A stretch of DNA of 64,000 nt, from assembly GCA_036676355.1 (NCBI GenBank), contig JAKFDA010000063.1:47823-111822 (forward strand), in the 5' to 3' direction. This DNA comes from ZC4RG42 sp036676355. GTDB taxonomy: Bacteria > Pseudomonadota > Gammaproteobacteria > Burkholderiales > SG8-39. Below the pieces are notes generated by a model. The model was not told the origin of the DNA and searched no databases. It worked only from the letters and a program-made list of their open reading frames with translations. This document shows, piece by piece, positions 33,728-41,654 of this stretch; position 1 is the first letter of the stretch; each line of letters begins with the position of its first letter. A program made the position numbers and the translations under genes.

Positions 33728-33795
33728 GTTCGCCACGCCCGCGTAGGCGGGAGTCCGGAAAAGACGGATTCCCGCGTGGGCGGGAATGACGGCGA
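33728..33795. repeat. REP-like hairpin repeat between ubiU and ubiV
   Basis: ATTCCCGC-GTGG-GCGGGAAT (33768-33787), followed by GACGG, with a related GCCCGCGTAGGCGGGA at 33738-33753 in front. The same ATTCCCGC-N4-GCGGGAATGACGG unit recurs at 54984-55003, so it is a dispersed family. It may shape mRNA ends between ubiU and ubiV. Confidence 0.75.
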
Positions 33796-33855
33796 AAGCA
33801 TGTTCTTGATGTCTTGGTGCCTTGGTGGTTCAAGCGGTTTTCCGGATTCCCATCG

Positions 33856-34860
33856 TCAGCGCCACTTGCGGTGATACGCACCGAAGGTCACCTGCTGACC
33901 TTCGGCGACGCGCGCCAGTGCGTTGTTCCAGGCGGGATCGGCAAGGAAGCGTGCGGGATTGCGTTCGCAGGCGTCGATGGCCGCGCGCCACGTGCGCGTG
34001 ACTTGTGAAACGTAGGCGGGGCTGCGTTGACGGCCTTCGATCTTGATGGCGGAAACGCCGATGCGCGAGAGCTCGGGCAGAAGCGCGAGTGTGTTAAGGC
34101 TCACCGGTTCCTCGATGGCGTAGTACGTATCTTCGGCGACGTCGAAGCGACCCTTGCACAAGGTCGGATAACCGGCGCGTTCATCCTTTTCGAAACGATC
34201 GATCAGAATGTTGTTGAGCCGCGCGTCCATGCCGCCGTCGGCACGCGCTTCCCAGCGCACCGCGCCGGCGGGTGAGCAGACGCCATGCGTATTGGGCGAT
34301 TCGCCGGTGGCATATGAGGAGAGCGCGCACCGTCCTTCGGCCATGACGCAAAGACTGCCGAAACCGAACACTTCGATTTCAACGTCGGCATCGCGCACCA
34401 CATCTTCCACTTGCGCGAGCGACAGCACGCGCGGCAGCACGGCGCGCTGAATGCCGAAGGAACGCGCATACAGATTGATTGCCGCCGCACTCGTGGCCGA
34501 CCCCTGCACCGACAGATGCAGACGCAGGTCGGGATGCCGCTCGGCGGCGTAGCGCATCACGCCCGGATCGGCCAGGATCACCGCATCAACGCCAAGCTCG
34601 GCCGCCGTGTCCACCGCGCGATACCAGCGTTCCATGGCCGCCGCCTGGGCATAGGTGTTGATGGCCAGATAGACCTTGCGTCCGGCGGAATGCGCATACA
34701 GCACGCCTTCGCGCGCCGATGCGTTATCAAAGTTAAGGCCGGGAAAATTGCGCGCGTTGGTATTGTCGGGCAAGCCGATATAGACACAATCGGCGCCGGC
34801 GGCGATCGCGACCTTTAGCGCGGGCAACGCGCCCGCGGGGCAAACGAGTTCGGGTTTCAT
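33856..34860 (-). CDS. ubiU: UbiU, U32 peptidase-family iron-sulfur protein of anaerobic ubiquinone synthesis
   Basis: 334 residues from the ATG at 34860 (MKPELVCPAGALPALKVAI). The U32 core is followed by four Cys spaced as in E. coli UbiU: GSLCVMAEGRC (two), HGVCSPAG and LCKGRF. Together with UbiV it forms the heterodimer needed for oxygen-independent ubiquinone synthesis, so the denitrification chain can keep its quinone. An FNR-type box upstream fits anaerobic induction, as known in E. coli. Confidence 0.95.
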   Translation of the reverse strand: MKPELVCPAGALPALKVAIAAGADCVYIGLPDNTNARNFPGLNFDNASAREGVLYAHSAGRKVYLAINTYAQAAAMERWYRAVDTAAELGVDAVILADPGVMRYAAERHPDLRLHLSVQGSATSAAAINLYARSFGIQRAVLPRVLSLAQVEDVVRDADVEIEVFGFGSLCVMAEGRCALSSYATGESPNTHGVCSPAGAVRWEARADGGMDARLNNILIDRFEKDERAGYPTLCKGRFDVAEDTYYAIEEPVSLNTLALLPELSRIGVSAIKIEGRQRSPAYVSQVTRTWRAAIDACERNPARFLADPAWNNALARVAEGQQVTFGAYHRKWR

Positions 34861-34870
34861 CGGAGCGGAA

Positions 34871-34911
34871 TGATGACGTGTGAAGACGAAGTCTGTTTTG
34901 ATCGCCGTCAC
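34871..34911 (-). promoter_or_regulatory. FNR-type promoter of ubiU
   Basis: On the minus strand the site GTGACGGCGATCAA (34898-34911) matches TTGAT-N4-ATCAA at 8 of 10 positions. A -10-like CATCAT (34871-34876) lies 31 bases from its centre, the class II spacing. The transcript start would fall only three or four bases before the ubiU ATG. Confidence 0.6.
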
Positions 34912-35041
34912 AGCAGCGCCCGCCCAAGCGTCTCCGCCCGCATCCGGCCAGTCCGCTTTGCAGCAGGGGTCGTTCTTTTGTGAACCCCGCTACTGCACGC
35001 GGTTGCGCGTGATCAAGAGCGCCCCCGGCCGACCCCCGGGA

Positions 35042-35227
35042 TTAGCTCCGTTTGGCGGCCGCTTTCCGGATTGCCGATGGATAGGGCAGATACGCGGACA
35101 TCGCCACGTAAGCGAGCAACCCGGCGAGCACGAGAAAATCGACGCCTCTCAGCGTGCTCATGCTCAGCGCGATAAAAGCCATCGCGGCCACAAGGTTCGC
35201 CCGCGGGTCATATGCCGATCGACGCAT
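35042..35227 (-). CDS. Small membrane protein upstream of ubiU
   Basis: 61 residues from the ATG at 35227 (a GTG at 35260 would give 72). Two hydrophobic helices (NLVAAMAFIALSMSTL and FLVLAGLLAYVAMSAYL). There is no good ribosome site. I do not recognise the family. It lies between ubiU and the hemerythrin gene in the same direction, and its composition is that of a real membrane protein. Confidence 0.55.
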   Translation of the reverse strand: MRRSAYDPRANLVAAMAFIALSMSTLRGVDFLVLAGLLAYVAMSAYLPYPSAIRKAAAKRS

Positions 35228-35334
35228 GGTGTAAAGAATCCCGAAGGAGAGAGTTATCACAATAGTACGGAAGTCGCGTATTCGCCAGTCGGGCGGATGC
35301 GTTTCATATTCCGGACAGCCGTTGCAGCGGACGC

Positions 35335-35898
35335 TCAGCCGGCGATCACATTCGCATCCGGATAGGCAACACCGCGCCGCGCCGCCATGGCCCGGCCGAT
35401 GCGCTCGAGCTCGCCCGGCGACAGATAATTGGCCGCTGCGGCGAAGGCGTTATGCTCTTCGCGCTGAATATGCTCGAGATAGAGCGTTTGGAAGCGGTCG
35501 ACGATTTGCGCATCGAGTGTCTTGGTGGTGTCGGCCACGATCGCTTCGAGGTTCGCGCCCAGCGCCTCCCACACATTGGCCATTTCGGCGTGGTCCGCAG
35601 TCAGGCTATCGATCAGCGCGTGCATCCGCTTGCGCTGCGGCGGCGTGACGCTGCGCAGCAGCGCGGGGAAGAAGTCTTCTTCTTCGTCGGCGTGATGCTG
35701 CTGTCCCGATGTGTTGAAGTAGTGCAGCACCTGTGTGCACGCCTGTTTGACTTGCTGGTCGACGCCTTGCTTCTCGATATGTTCGATGACGCGCAGCAAT
35801 AGCGCGCAGCGCTGCTCGATGCGCAGGTGGCAGGCCTTGAGCAGGCCGATCGGATCGTCGAATCCCGGTGCGGCGTGTGTCATGGATTTTGGCAGCAT
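35335..35898 (-). CDS. Hemerythrin-domain protein
   Basis: 187 residues from the ATG at 35898, with GAGAGG six bases upstream. Hemerythrin HHE fold: His and Glu ligands in HLRIEQRCALL, HYFNTSGQQHHADEEEDFF and LYLEHIQREEHNAF. Such proteins in denitrifiers bind or sense NO or oxygen through a di-iron site, or help repair iron-sulfur clusters. A start further upstream would run into the MITE copy 3. nnrS lies beyond that element on the same strand. Confidence 0.9.
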   Translation of the reverse strand: MLPKSMTHAAPGFDDPIGLLKACHLRIEQRCALLLRVIEHIEKQGVDQQVKQACTQVLHYFNTSGQQHHADEEEDFFPALLRSVTPPQRKRMHALIDSLTADHAEMANVWEALGANLEAIVADTTKTLDAQIVDRFQTLYLEHIQREEHNAFAAAANYLSPGELERIGRAMAARRGVAYPDANVIAG

Positions 35899-35917
35899 CT
35901 GAAACCTCTCTTTCGCC

Positions 35918-36196
35918 GGATCAGTTCCGACTAACGTTTTGCAACGAGCGCACTGGCGGTTCGTACGCCAACGAGTGTTCCGCTTTGTCCTCGCTCGTAC
36001 AGCCATGTGCCGGCGCGCGGAGCAGGGGCCCCTTTAGGGGATGCGACCGCACAGGCACATGAAGGAACGCGAAATGAACCGGCACATCACAGCCCGCTGC
36101 GGGGTCGCATCCATCGATGAAGCCGGTGGAACCTGCTCCGCCCTTCGCGGTCGCGTCCTCGCGACCATACTCGGCATTCATCAGGTCGTTCCTTAA
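35918..36196 (+). mobile_element. MITE-like element, copy 3
   Basis: From about 35980 to 36180 it is close to identical to copy 1 (GTCCTCGCTCGTACAGCCAT onward, with the nested inverted repeats). The right end ATTCATCAGGTCGTTCC is followed by TTAA (36193-36196), a fit to the YTAR target. The left end is diverged: the boundary at 35918 (GGATCAGTTCCGACTAAC) is set by length only, and no matching target duplication is seen there. The right border again holds the stop codon of the adjacent minus-strand gene, nnrS. Confidence 0.75.
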
Positions 36197-37368
36197 CCAG
36201 GTTTTCCGTCCGCGCGCGGACGCAAATAAACGGGCGCGTAACGTGCGCTCCACGGGCCGAATACGACCAGCCATGCGACTGCGGCGGTGATCAGCAAGGC
36301 TGAACGCGCGCCGGCGGGGAAGAATGCAAGATCGCCGGCGATCCGAATCACTGCGATGCCCAGCACCGCGAGGAACGCCCACCACGTCAGCGGATCGGCT
36401 TCCAGGGCACGTCCGGAGTGGCCGAGCGAAACGCGCGACACCATGGCGACGGTCGTGGCGGTGAAGTAGCCGATCGCCAGCGCGTGCATCGGGCCGAAAC
36501 CGAAAATCCACGGATAACCAAGCAGCTCGGCGAGGCTTGCGGCGCCATAGAGCAGCAAGGCGACGGTGAGCATCACCAGGGACAGATGCAGCATCACCAG
36601 CAACTTCGCGCGAAAGCTGCTGGTCAATCCCCAGCGTAACGCCAGATAACCGACCCAGATGGCCATCGGAAAATCAGTCAACCATGTCCACATCGTCAGC
36701 CCGTTGAGATCGAGGACGAAGTGCGCAATGCAGCCGCCGGCCAGAAACAGCAGGGAGCCTTTGGGCCGATACATCACGTAATCGCGAATGACGCGCCCGG
36801 AAAAGAACGGAATCAGCCGGTGGCTGACGATGAGGAACAAAGGCAGCAGGAACAGCCACAGTCCGATGCGCCGCGAATAGTCGGCGTAGCGCCAGTCGCC
36901 GGTATAGAGCGAAAGACCGAAGAGCGTCACGCCCGTCGCACCGATGGCGAGAATGACCAGCAGACCGACCGCATGCTTGTCCTTGCCCTTGTTGCCCAGA
37001 ACCAGGCGCAGTAGCGCGTGCCATATCCACAGCCAGCCCGCGAGAATGAGCGTGACGCCGACCGCCGCGACCATTCGATCGAGAACGATGCCGGTGTAGC
37101 ACAGCGCAATCCCGAGCGCGAGCGGCGCAGCGGCCGTGACCCAGACGCGACGCGACAGGCGCTGCCCGGTCCAGTTGGGCAGCGCAGTCATGGCGAAGCC
37201 GAAAACGAATATCGGAAAGACCGTGTACGACATCAGAAAGGCGTGCGCCCAGCCGGGCGGGATGGTCCAGTGCAGCGGGTCGTACAAACCGCCATAGCGA
37301 CCGGCCAGATCGATCGACCACCACAACATCGTCGCGAAGATCTGCGTCACCCCCAACAGGAACATCAC
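36193..37368 (-). CDS. nnrS: NnrS family heme/copper membrane protein
   Basis: About 391 residues, twelve hydrophobic helices. NnrS hallmarks: GWAHAFLMSYTVFPIFVFGFAMTALPNW, HRLIPFFS, GGCIAHFVLDLNG and FGPMHALAIGYFTATTVAMVSRVSLGHSGRAL. NnrS contains heme and copper and protects against NO stress. Only GTG (37368) and ATG (37365) are canonical starts, but the frame upstream already shows the expected N-terminal residues TWQAWTSSPHR, so a non-standard start (ATT at 37452, right behind the sirB stop) is possible. The TAA stop lies in the border of a MITE. Confidence 0.88.
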   Translation of the reverse strand: MMFLLGVTQIFATMLWWSIDLAGRYGGLYDPLHWTIPPGWAHAFLMSYTVFPIFVFGFAMTALPNWTGQRLSRRVWVTAAAPLALGIALCYTGIVLDRMVAAVGVTLILAGWLWIWHALLRLVLGNKGKDKHAVGLLVILAIGATGVTLFGLSLYTGDWRYADYSRRIGLWLFLLPLFLIVSHRLIPFFSGRVIRDYVMYRPKGSLLFLAGGCIAHFVLDLNGLTMWTWLTDFPMAIWVGYLALRWGLTSSFRAKLLVMLHLSLVMLTVALLLYGAASLAELLGYPWIFGFGPMHALAIGYFTATTVAMVSRVSLGHSGRALEADPLTWWAFLAVLGIAVIRIAGDLAFFPAGARSALLITAAVAWLVVFGPWSARYAPVYLRPRADGKPG

Positions 37369-37454
37369 CCGATGCGGTGAACTCGTCCACGCCTGCCACG
37401 TCGATTGCGGCGTGGCAGGCAGCGGCGGGTGCCGGCCGGTTGTTTTATGAATGG

Positions 37455-37838
37455 TTATGCGTTGATCCACGGCATCGGGTTCTTGGTCAGTGCGACAGCG
37501 ATGATGTAGGCGAACACCGTGAGCGCGGCAAACCACGCAACGGTACGTTCCGTTGCGGTGCGGCCGCGCTTGAGCGCGATGGTGCCCAGACCGATATAGA
37601 GGACCAGCGCGACCAGCTTCGCGGTAAGCCAGCCGCTCACCCCCGGCACCTGCCGCAGCAATACCGCCAGCCACACGCCCGCGCCGAGCAGTATCGTGTC
37701 ATTCACATGCGGCACGACGCGCACCCAGCGCCGCTGCAGCATGGGCGAACTGCGCAGCATCCAGATCCCGCGCAGCAGGAACAACGCGAAGCTGATGCCT
37801 ACGGCAAGGAGGTGTAACTGCTTGATGACTACATACAT
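37455..37838 (-). CDS. SirB2-family small membrane protein
   Basis: 127 residues, four helices. SirB family: MYVVIKQLHLLAVGISFALFLLRGIWML, PHVNDTILLGAGVWLAVLL and the KLVALVLYIGLGTIAL segment. The family name comes from an invasion-gene locus and says little about function; members are frequent beside nnrS. The stop codon is followed at once by the nnrS frame. A class II FNR-type promoter precedes it. Confidence 0.9.
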   Translation of the reverse strand: MYVVIKQLHLLAVGISFALFLLRGIWMLRSSPMLQRRWVRVVPHVNDTILLGAGVWLAVLLRQVPGVSGWLTAKLVALVLYIGLGTIALKRGRTATERTVAWFAALTVFAYIIAVALTKNPMPWINA

Positions 37839-37845
37839 GGGCGCG

Positions 37846-37886
37846 ACTTTAACGGCCGGGGGCGCGAAGGTTTCGATCTGGATCAA
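37846..37886 (-). promoter_or_regulatory. FNR-type promoter of sirB-nnrS
   Basis: On the minus strand TTGATCCAGATCGA (37873-37886) matches TTGAT-N4-ATCAA at 9 of 10 positions. TAAAGT (37846-37851) is a -10 placed 31 bases from the box centre, the class II arrangement. The start would be at or next to the sirB ATG (37838), so the leader is very short. Confidence 0.72.
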
Positions 37887-37992
37887 ATGATGGCGATACC
37901 GCTGCCAGTGCAAGGCATCGCGCAGGGCGGCAAGCATACATCCGATGCGCGGCGAGCTTGAAGCCCCGCCGGTGCGCGGCCGCCGCGATGAT

Positions 37993-38469
37993 CTACCCCA
38001 GCAGCCCGCCGTGACTGCCGGCCACGGCGCCGAGTACGGTGATCAGGCTGATGGCGAGCAGGAACCAATGCATACGCTGGATCGTGGAGAGCGTACCGAC
38101 CGGATTGCGTTGCGCACGGTGCAGCAGTCGCTTATGCAGAAAGAACGGTTCGATTATGAACAGCATGAGTGTGAAGATGACCCACACCGCGACCATGGCA
38201 TGCATCCACCAGTAATTCGCATCGGTGAAACGCCACCATAAATCGAAGCGCCAGGCCATCCAGAACCCCGTTGCGCCGACCAGTGCGGTGGTCCAGCGCG
38301 CCTGGGTGGCAAAGCGTCCTTCGACCTGCTCGAAGAATTCGACGCGCTCTTCCGCGGTCTTGAAAGCGCGTACCGCCGACAGCAGGATGGTGGTGACCAT
38401 GGAGACACCGCCGATCCACATCACCACACCCAGCACATGCAGGGCGCGCGCAATCGCCAATTCATTCAT
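37993..38469 (-). CDS. Membrane protein of the nnrS cluster
   Basis: 158 residues with four hydrophobic helices: ALHVLGVVMWIGGVSMVTTILLSAV at the N-terminus (His in the first helix, CopD-like), RWTTALVGATGFWMAW, WWMHAMVAVWVIFTLMLFII and the final FLLAISLITVLGAVAG. The His residues in two helices could hold a heme or metal. It lies 107 bases upstream of the sirB promoter in the same direction. No characterised homologue known to me. Confidence 0.82.
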   Translation of the reverse strand: MNELAIARALHVLGVVMWIGGVSMVTTILLSAVRAFKTAEERVEFFEQVEGRFATQARWTTALVGATGFWMAWRFDLWWRFTDANYWWMHAMVAVWVIFTLMLFIIEPFFLHKRLLHRAQRNPVGTLSTIQRMHWFLLAISLITVLGAVAGSHGGLLG

Positions 38470-38811
38470 GCGCCGATTATTGCAGCAGTTCGAGGAGTTC
38501 GCCTACCGCTTTGCGTTTTGCCGGAAGTTGCTCCGGCGCTGTTTCCCTGCGCTCGCTTGTCTCAAAACGTCTGCAGAGCCTGGCGCGACAGGGGATCGTT
38601 GGATTTTAGCGCCCGACGTTGGCGATTCGAGTAATCTGCGCTGGCGCGTTGCTCGAAGCAGGCACGGTGCCTCGAATCGGGCGCAACGTCGGCCCGTTTG
38701 TCCTGCGGATCGAATATATTGCGTCCTTGCAGCTCGTGCGCCGCCGGCCGGAAATTGCGGTTTAATCAGCGTCGCTTCCGACGCATCATCCGGACGGTTA
38801 AGGATAACGAC
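38470..38811. other. Gene-free stretch with a structured inverted repeat
   Basis: Between two divergent genes. At 38613-38692, CCGACGTT and GATTCGAG pair with CTCGAATC and AACGTCGG, with a GGCAC-G-GTGCC hairpin inside (38661-38671). It could be a structured RNA or a short inserted hairpin element. A weak -10, TTTAAT, is at 38761. No open frame looks real. Confidence 0.5.
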
Positions 38812-38859
38812 ATGGCGGGCGCATCAGGCAAGCCCGCTCCCCGCTTGCGAGGAGGATGA
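38812..38859 (+). CDS. Possible 15-codon leader ORF before the GntR gene
   Basis: It encodes MAGASGKPAPRLRGG and stops four bases before the GTG of the regulator, in the same frame. AAGGA lies seven bases upstream of its ATG, and the regulator's own GGAGG is inside the last codons. Translational coupling is plausible, but chance cannot be excluded. Confidence 0.35.
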   Translation: MAGASGKPAPRLRGG

Positions 38860-38862
38860 ATA

Positions 38863-39591
38863 GTGAGTAGTCCGAGCTCTGGCGAGAACGCCGGCAAGAG
38901 CGTCGATGGTGAAACGCAGGCGCAATATGCGCATCGCGTGATCGAAGAGATGATCGTGACGTTGGCCTTGCCGCCCGGCAGTCGTATTTCGGAACAATCG
39001 CTCAGCACGCAGTTGGGCATCGGTCGCACGCCGGTGCGCGAAGCGCTGCAGCGTCTTGCCTACGAGCGCACGATCAGGATTCTGCCGCGCTCGGGAGCGG
39101 TCGTTTCGGAAATCGACATCACCGAGCATTTCAAGTTGATCGAAGTGCGGCGGGAACTGGAACGCATCATGGCCTCGCGTGCGGCGCGACTGGTGGATCC
39201 GATTTCACGTCGCATGTTTCTGGATCTGCAAACGCGCTTCGAGCTCGCCGAGCGAACCGACGATGCGACCGTGTTTATCGCTGCCGATCGTGAATACAAC
39301 CTGCTGCTCGCCAGAACCGCCGACAACGACTACGCGGCGGCGGCGATGGCGCCGTTGCAGGCGCAGACGCGGCGTCTCTGGTATTTGTACTTCAAGGCCT
39401 TCGGCGACGTTGCAAACGTGGCGCGTTTGCATGCGAACGTCGCGCGCGCAGTGGCCGACAAGGACGAGAAGAAGGCGCGCGAGGCCTCCGATGCACTGAT
39501 CGATTACGTCGAGGATTACACCTACCGGACGCTCGAAGCCGTGCAGAAAAAAGAGCGGCCGAAGGCGGGCAGGGTGCCGCAAGGCGCTTGA
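38863..39591 (+). CDS. GntR family regulator, FadR/FCD subgroup
   Basis: 242 residues from the GTG at 38863, with GGAGG seven bases upstream. N-terminal winged HTH (PPGSRISEQSLSTQLGIGRTPVREALQRL) and a helical FCD effector domain (LIEVRRELERIMASRAARL, FIAADREYNLLLARTADNDY) with Asp/His residues for a metal and a carboxylate ligand. It probably controls the neighbouring gamma-glutamyltransferase or OFA transporter genes in response to a small acid. The gene is convergent with ggt and shares a hairpin terminator. Confidence 0.93.
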   Translation: MSSPSSGENAGKSVDGETQAQYAHRVIEEMIVTLALPPGSRISEQSLSTQLGIGRTPVREALQRLAYERTIRILPRSGAVVSEIDITEHFKLIEVRRELERIMASRAARLVDPISRRMFLDLQTRFELAERTDDATVFIAADREYNLLLARTADNDYAAAAMAPLQAQTRRLWYLYFKAFGDVANVARLHANVARAVADKDEKKAREASDALIDYVEDYTYRTLEAVQKKERPKAGRVPQGA

Positions 39592-39621
39592 ACCGCATGC
39601 CGGCGGCGATGCGATAGAAAG

Positions 39622-39668
39622 GATGGGGAGCGTTGATCGACGGGATCCGCCGATCAACGCTCCCCATC
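39622..39668. terminator. Long perfect hairpin between gntR and ggt
   Basis: An 18-bp perfect inverted repeat (39622-39639 and 39651-39668) with an 11-base loop, between two convergent genes. No U-run follows on either side, yet stem length and position favour a bidirectional terminator. Confidence 0.75.
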
Positions 39669-39684
39669 AGCGTCGGCGGACGTC

Positions 39685-41283
39685 TTACCAGCCGACCGCG
39701 ATGCCTTCGCCGCGCGCATCGGCTGCGCCGGACAGCACGCCGGTGCGATGGTCGACTTTGATGGCGGCGGCATGGCCCATGAAGTCGCACCACGCTTCGG
39801 TGATCTCCACCTGGTGTCCGCGCTTGCGCAACCAGGCAAAGACTTCTTCGTCGAAGCGGTTCTCCACGCGCAGCGCGCGCGTCGTGTCGCCCCATGTTCG
39901 TCCATATAGCCAGCGCGGGTTGTCGACAGCCGTCTGTACATCGTGGTTGAAGTCGACATAGCGCGTGACCACCGCTGTGCTCGTCTGCGGCTGGCCTTCG
40001 CCGCCCATGGTGCCGTACACCAGATCGAGCTTGCCGTCGCGGAACAGCATGCCCGGCATCAGGGTGTGGAACGAGCGCTTGCCCGGCTCCAGTCGATTGA
40101 TGTGGTTTTCGTCGAGCGAGAAGAACGAACCGCGGTTCTGCAGCAGGATGCCCGTCTTGCCGGCGACGAAGGCCGAGCCGAACTCATGGTAGAGACTCTG
40201 GATGATCGAGGCGGCATTGCCGTGGCGATCGACCACAACCGTGCAGGTCGTGTCCTGACCCATCGGCTCCGGTTCGTGATTCAGCGCGCTGTCGAAGCTG
40301 ATCTGCTTGGCGAGTTCGGCCGCGTATTCTTTGGACAGCAGCCGATCGAGCGGAATGTCGCTGAAGGCGGGGTCCGTCAGGTAGCGGTCGCGGTCGCGGA
40401 ATGCGAGCTTGGTCGCCTCGACCAGCAGATGAATGTACGCCGCCCGATCGGTGCGCAGCGCAGCGACATCGAAGCGCTCCAGGATGTTGAGGATCATCAG
40501 GTGCGCGAAGCCCTGACTGTTGGGCGGATGCTGATAACAGGTGTAACCACGATAGGTCGTTGAAATCGGCTCGGCCCAGGTGCCGTGATAGTTGCTCAGA
40601 TCGCTCGCCTGCCAGTCGCCGCCGGCCGCGGTGAGCGAGCGCACGATTTCATCGCGCACCGCGCCTTCGTAGAAACCGGCGCGTCCGTCGCGCGCGATCG
40701 CCTCCATGGTTTCGGCCATGCCCGGGAAACGCATGATGTCGCCGACTTCCGGCAGGCGTCCCTGCGGCATAAAGGCGTTACGGGTGTCTTCGTAGCGCCC
40801 GAGAATTTTGGCAGTGTTCCGGGTGAACTGCGCCTGGCCTTCGGAAACCGGATAACCGTCGCGCGCATAGGTGATCGCCGCATTCAGACATTGGCCTAGC
40901 GACAGCTTGCCGAAGCGCTCATGCGCCTTGCACCACGCATCGACAGCACCCGGTACGGTCAGCGCCGCATGAGGCCCGCGCTGGGGAATCGCCGACAGAC
41001 CGAGGTCGCGGTAGTGCTGGCGCGTCGCGCCGGAAACGGCCGGGCCGGTACCGTTGAGCGCATGGACCTTGTTTTCGTGCGCGTCATAGATCAACCAGAA
41101 AGAATCGCCGCCCATCCCGGTCATGTGGGGATAAACAATACCCAGCGTCGAGTTGACGGCGATCGCCGCATCGACCGCGCTGCCGCCCTCCTGCAGCACT
41201 CGCAGCCCGGCAAGGGATGCGAAGTAGTGGGGAGAGGCCACCATGCCGCCGGTCGCCATGGCCAAGGGCCGCGTTGTTTTCAT
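39685..41283 (-). CDS. Gamma-glutamyltransferase family protein (Ntn hydrolase)
   Basis: 532 residues from the ATG at 41283, which has GGAG nine bases before it. The precursor N-part has GGSAVDAAIAVNSTLGIVYPHMTGMGGDSFWLIYD; the self-cleavage site and new N-terminal Thr are in GQDTTCTVVVDRHGNAAS; GTMGGEGQPQTS near the end matches the family. There is no signal peptide, so a cytoplasmic enzyme of the YwrD/acylase-like group is more likely than a periplasmic glutathione hydrolase. The substrate is open. The neighbour transports small acids. Confidence 0.9.
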   Translation of the reverse strand: MKTTRPLAMATGGMVASPHYFASLAGLRVLQEGGSAVDAAIAVNSTLGIVYPHMTGMGGDSFWLIYDAHENKVHALNGTGPAVSGATRQHYRDLGLSAIPQRGPHAALTVPGAVDAWCKAHERFGKLSLGQCLNAAITYARDGYPVSEGQAQFTRNTAKILGRYEDTRNAFMPQGRLPEVGDIMRFPGMAETMEAIARDGRAGFYEGAVRDEIVRSLTAAGGDWQASDLSNYHGTWAEPISTTYRGYTCYQHPPNSQGFAHLMILNILERFDVAALRTDRAAYIHLLVEATKLAFRDRDRYLTDPAFSDIPLDRLLSKEYAAELAKQISFDSALNHEPEPMGQDTTCTVVVDRHGNAASIIQSLYHEFGSAFVAGKTGILLQNRGSFFSLDENHINRLEPGKRSFHTLMPGMLFRDGKLDLVYGTMGGEGQPQTSTAVVTRYVDFNHDVQTAVDNPRWLYGRTWGDTTRALRVENRFDEEVFAWLRKRGHQVEITEAWCDFMGHAAAIKVDHRTGVLSGAADARGEGIAVGW

Positions 41284-41654
41284 TGAGTGTGTCTCCTTCC
41301 TCTGAGCATTAACGTACTGACGCAATTGTAAATATATTGTTTATAAATCTGGTATGTCAGTGTAGGCCGAGGAAGGCCCGGGTTGTCAATGTTTTTTTGT
41401 TTGTTCTCAATGGGTTCATCACGTCTGGCGAAAACTGCCACGCTTCATCCTTGTTCGTATGTCATGGACAACTAATGGTATGGCACAAATGGTTGTTCAC
41501 ATGTCATATAGCCGTGACGTATGTCACATTTGTGCTAATGCGATTGAATATCAAGAAAATTAATCCGGGAATAATGGCGCCGTGAACTGACATACGCAAG
41601 ACCCACTCGCGCCATCAGGCGATCAAGCAATCAAGCAAGACAAGGAGAACCCCC
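41284..41654. promoter_or_regulatory. AT-rich intergenic region with repeated TATGTCA motifs
   Basis: Between divergent ggt and the OFA transporter. The heptamer (T/C)ATGTCA occurs four times: 41353-41359, 41458-41464, 41500-41506 and 41520-41526. GCACAAATG (41483-41491) is repeated inverted as CATTTGTGC (41527-41535). The base composition is much lower in GC than around it. These are candidate operators, perhaps for the GntR regulator nearby. Confidence 0.5.

Noticed and set aside
41337..41585. An 82-codon open frame in the ggt-OFA gap
   Set aside because: No ribosome site and it covers the repeated TATGTCA motifs and AT-rich promoter DNA.
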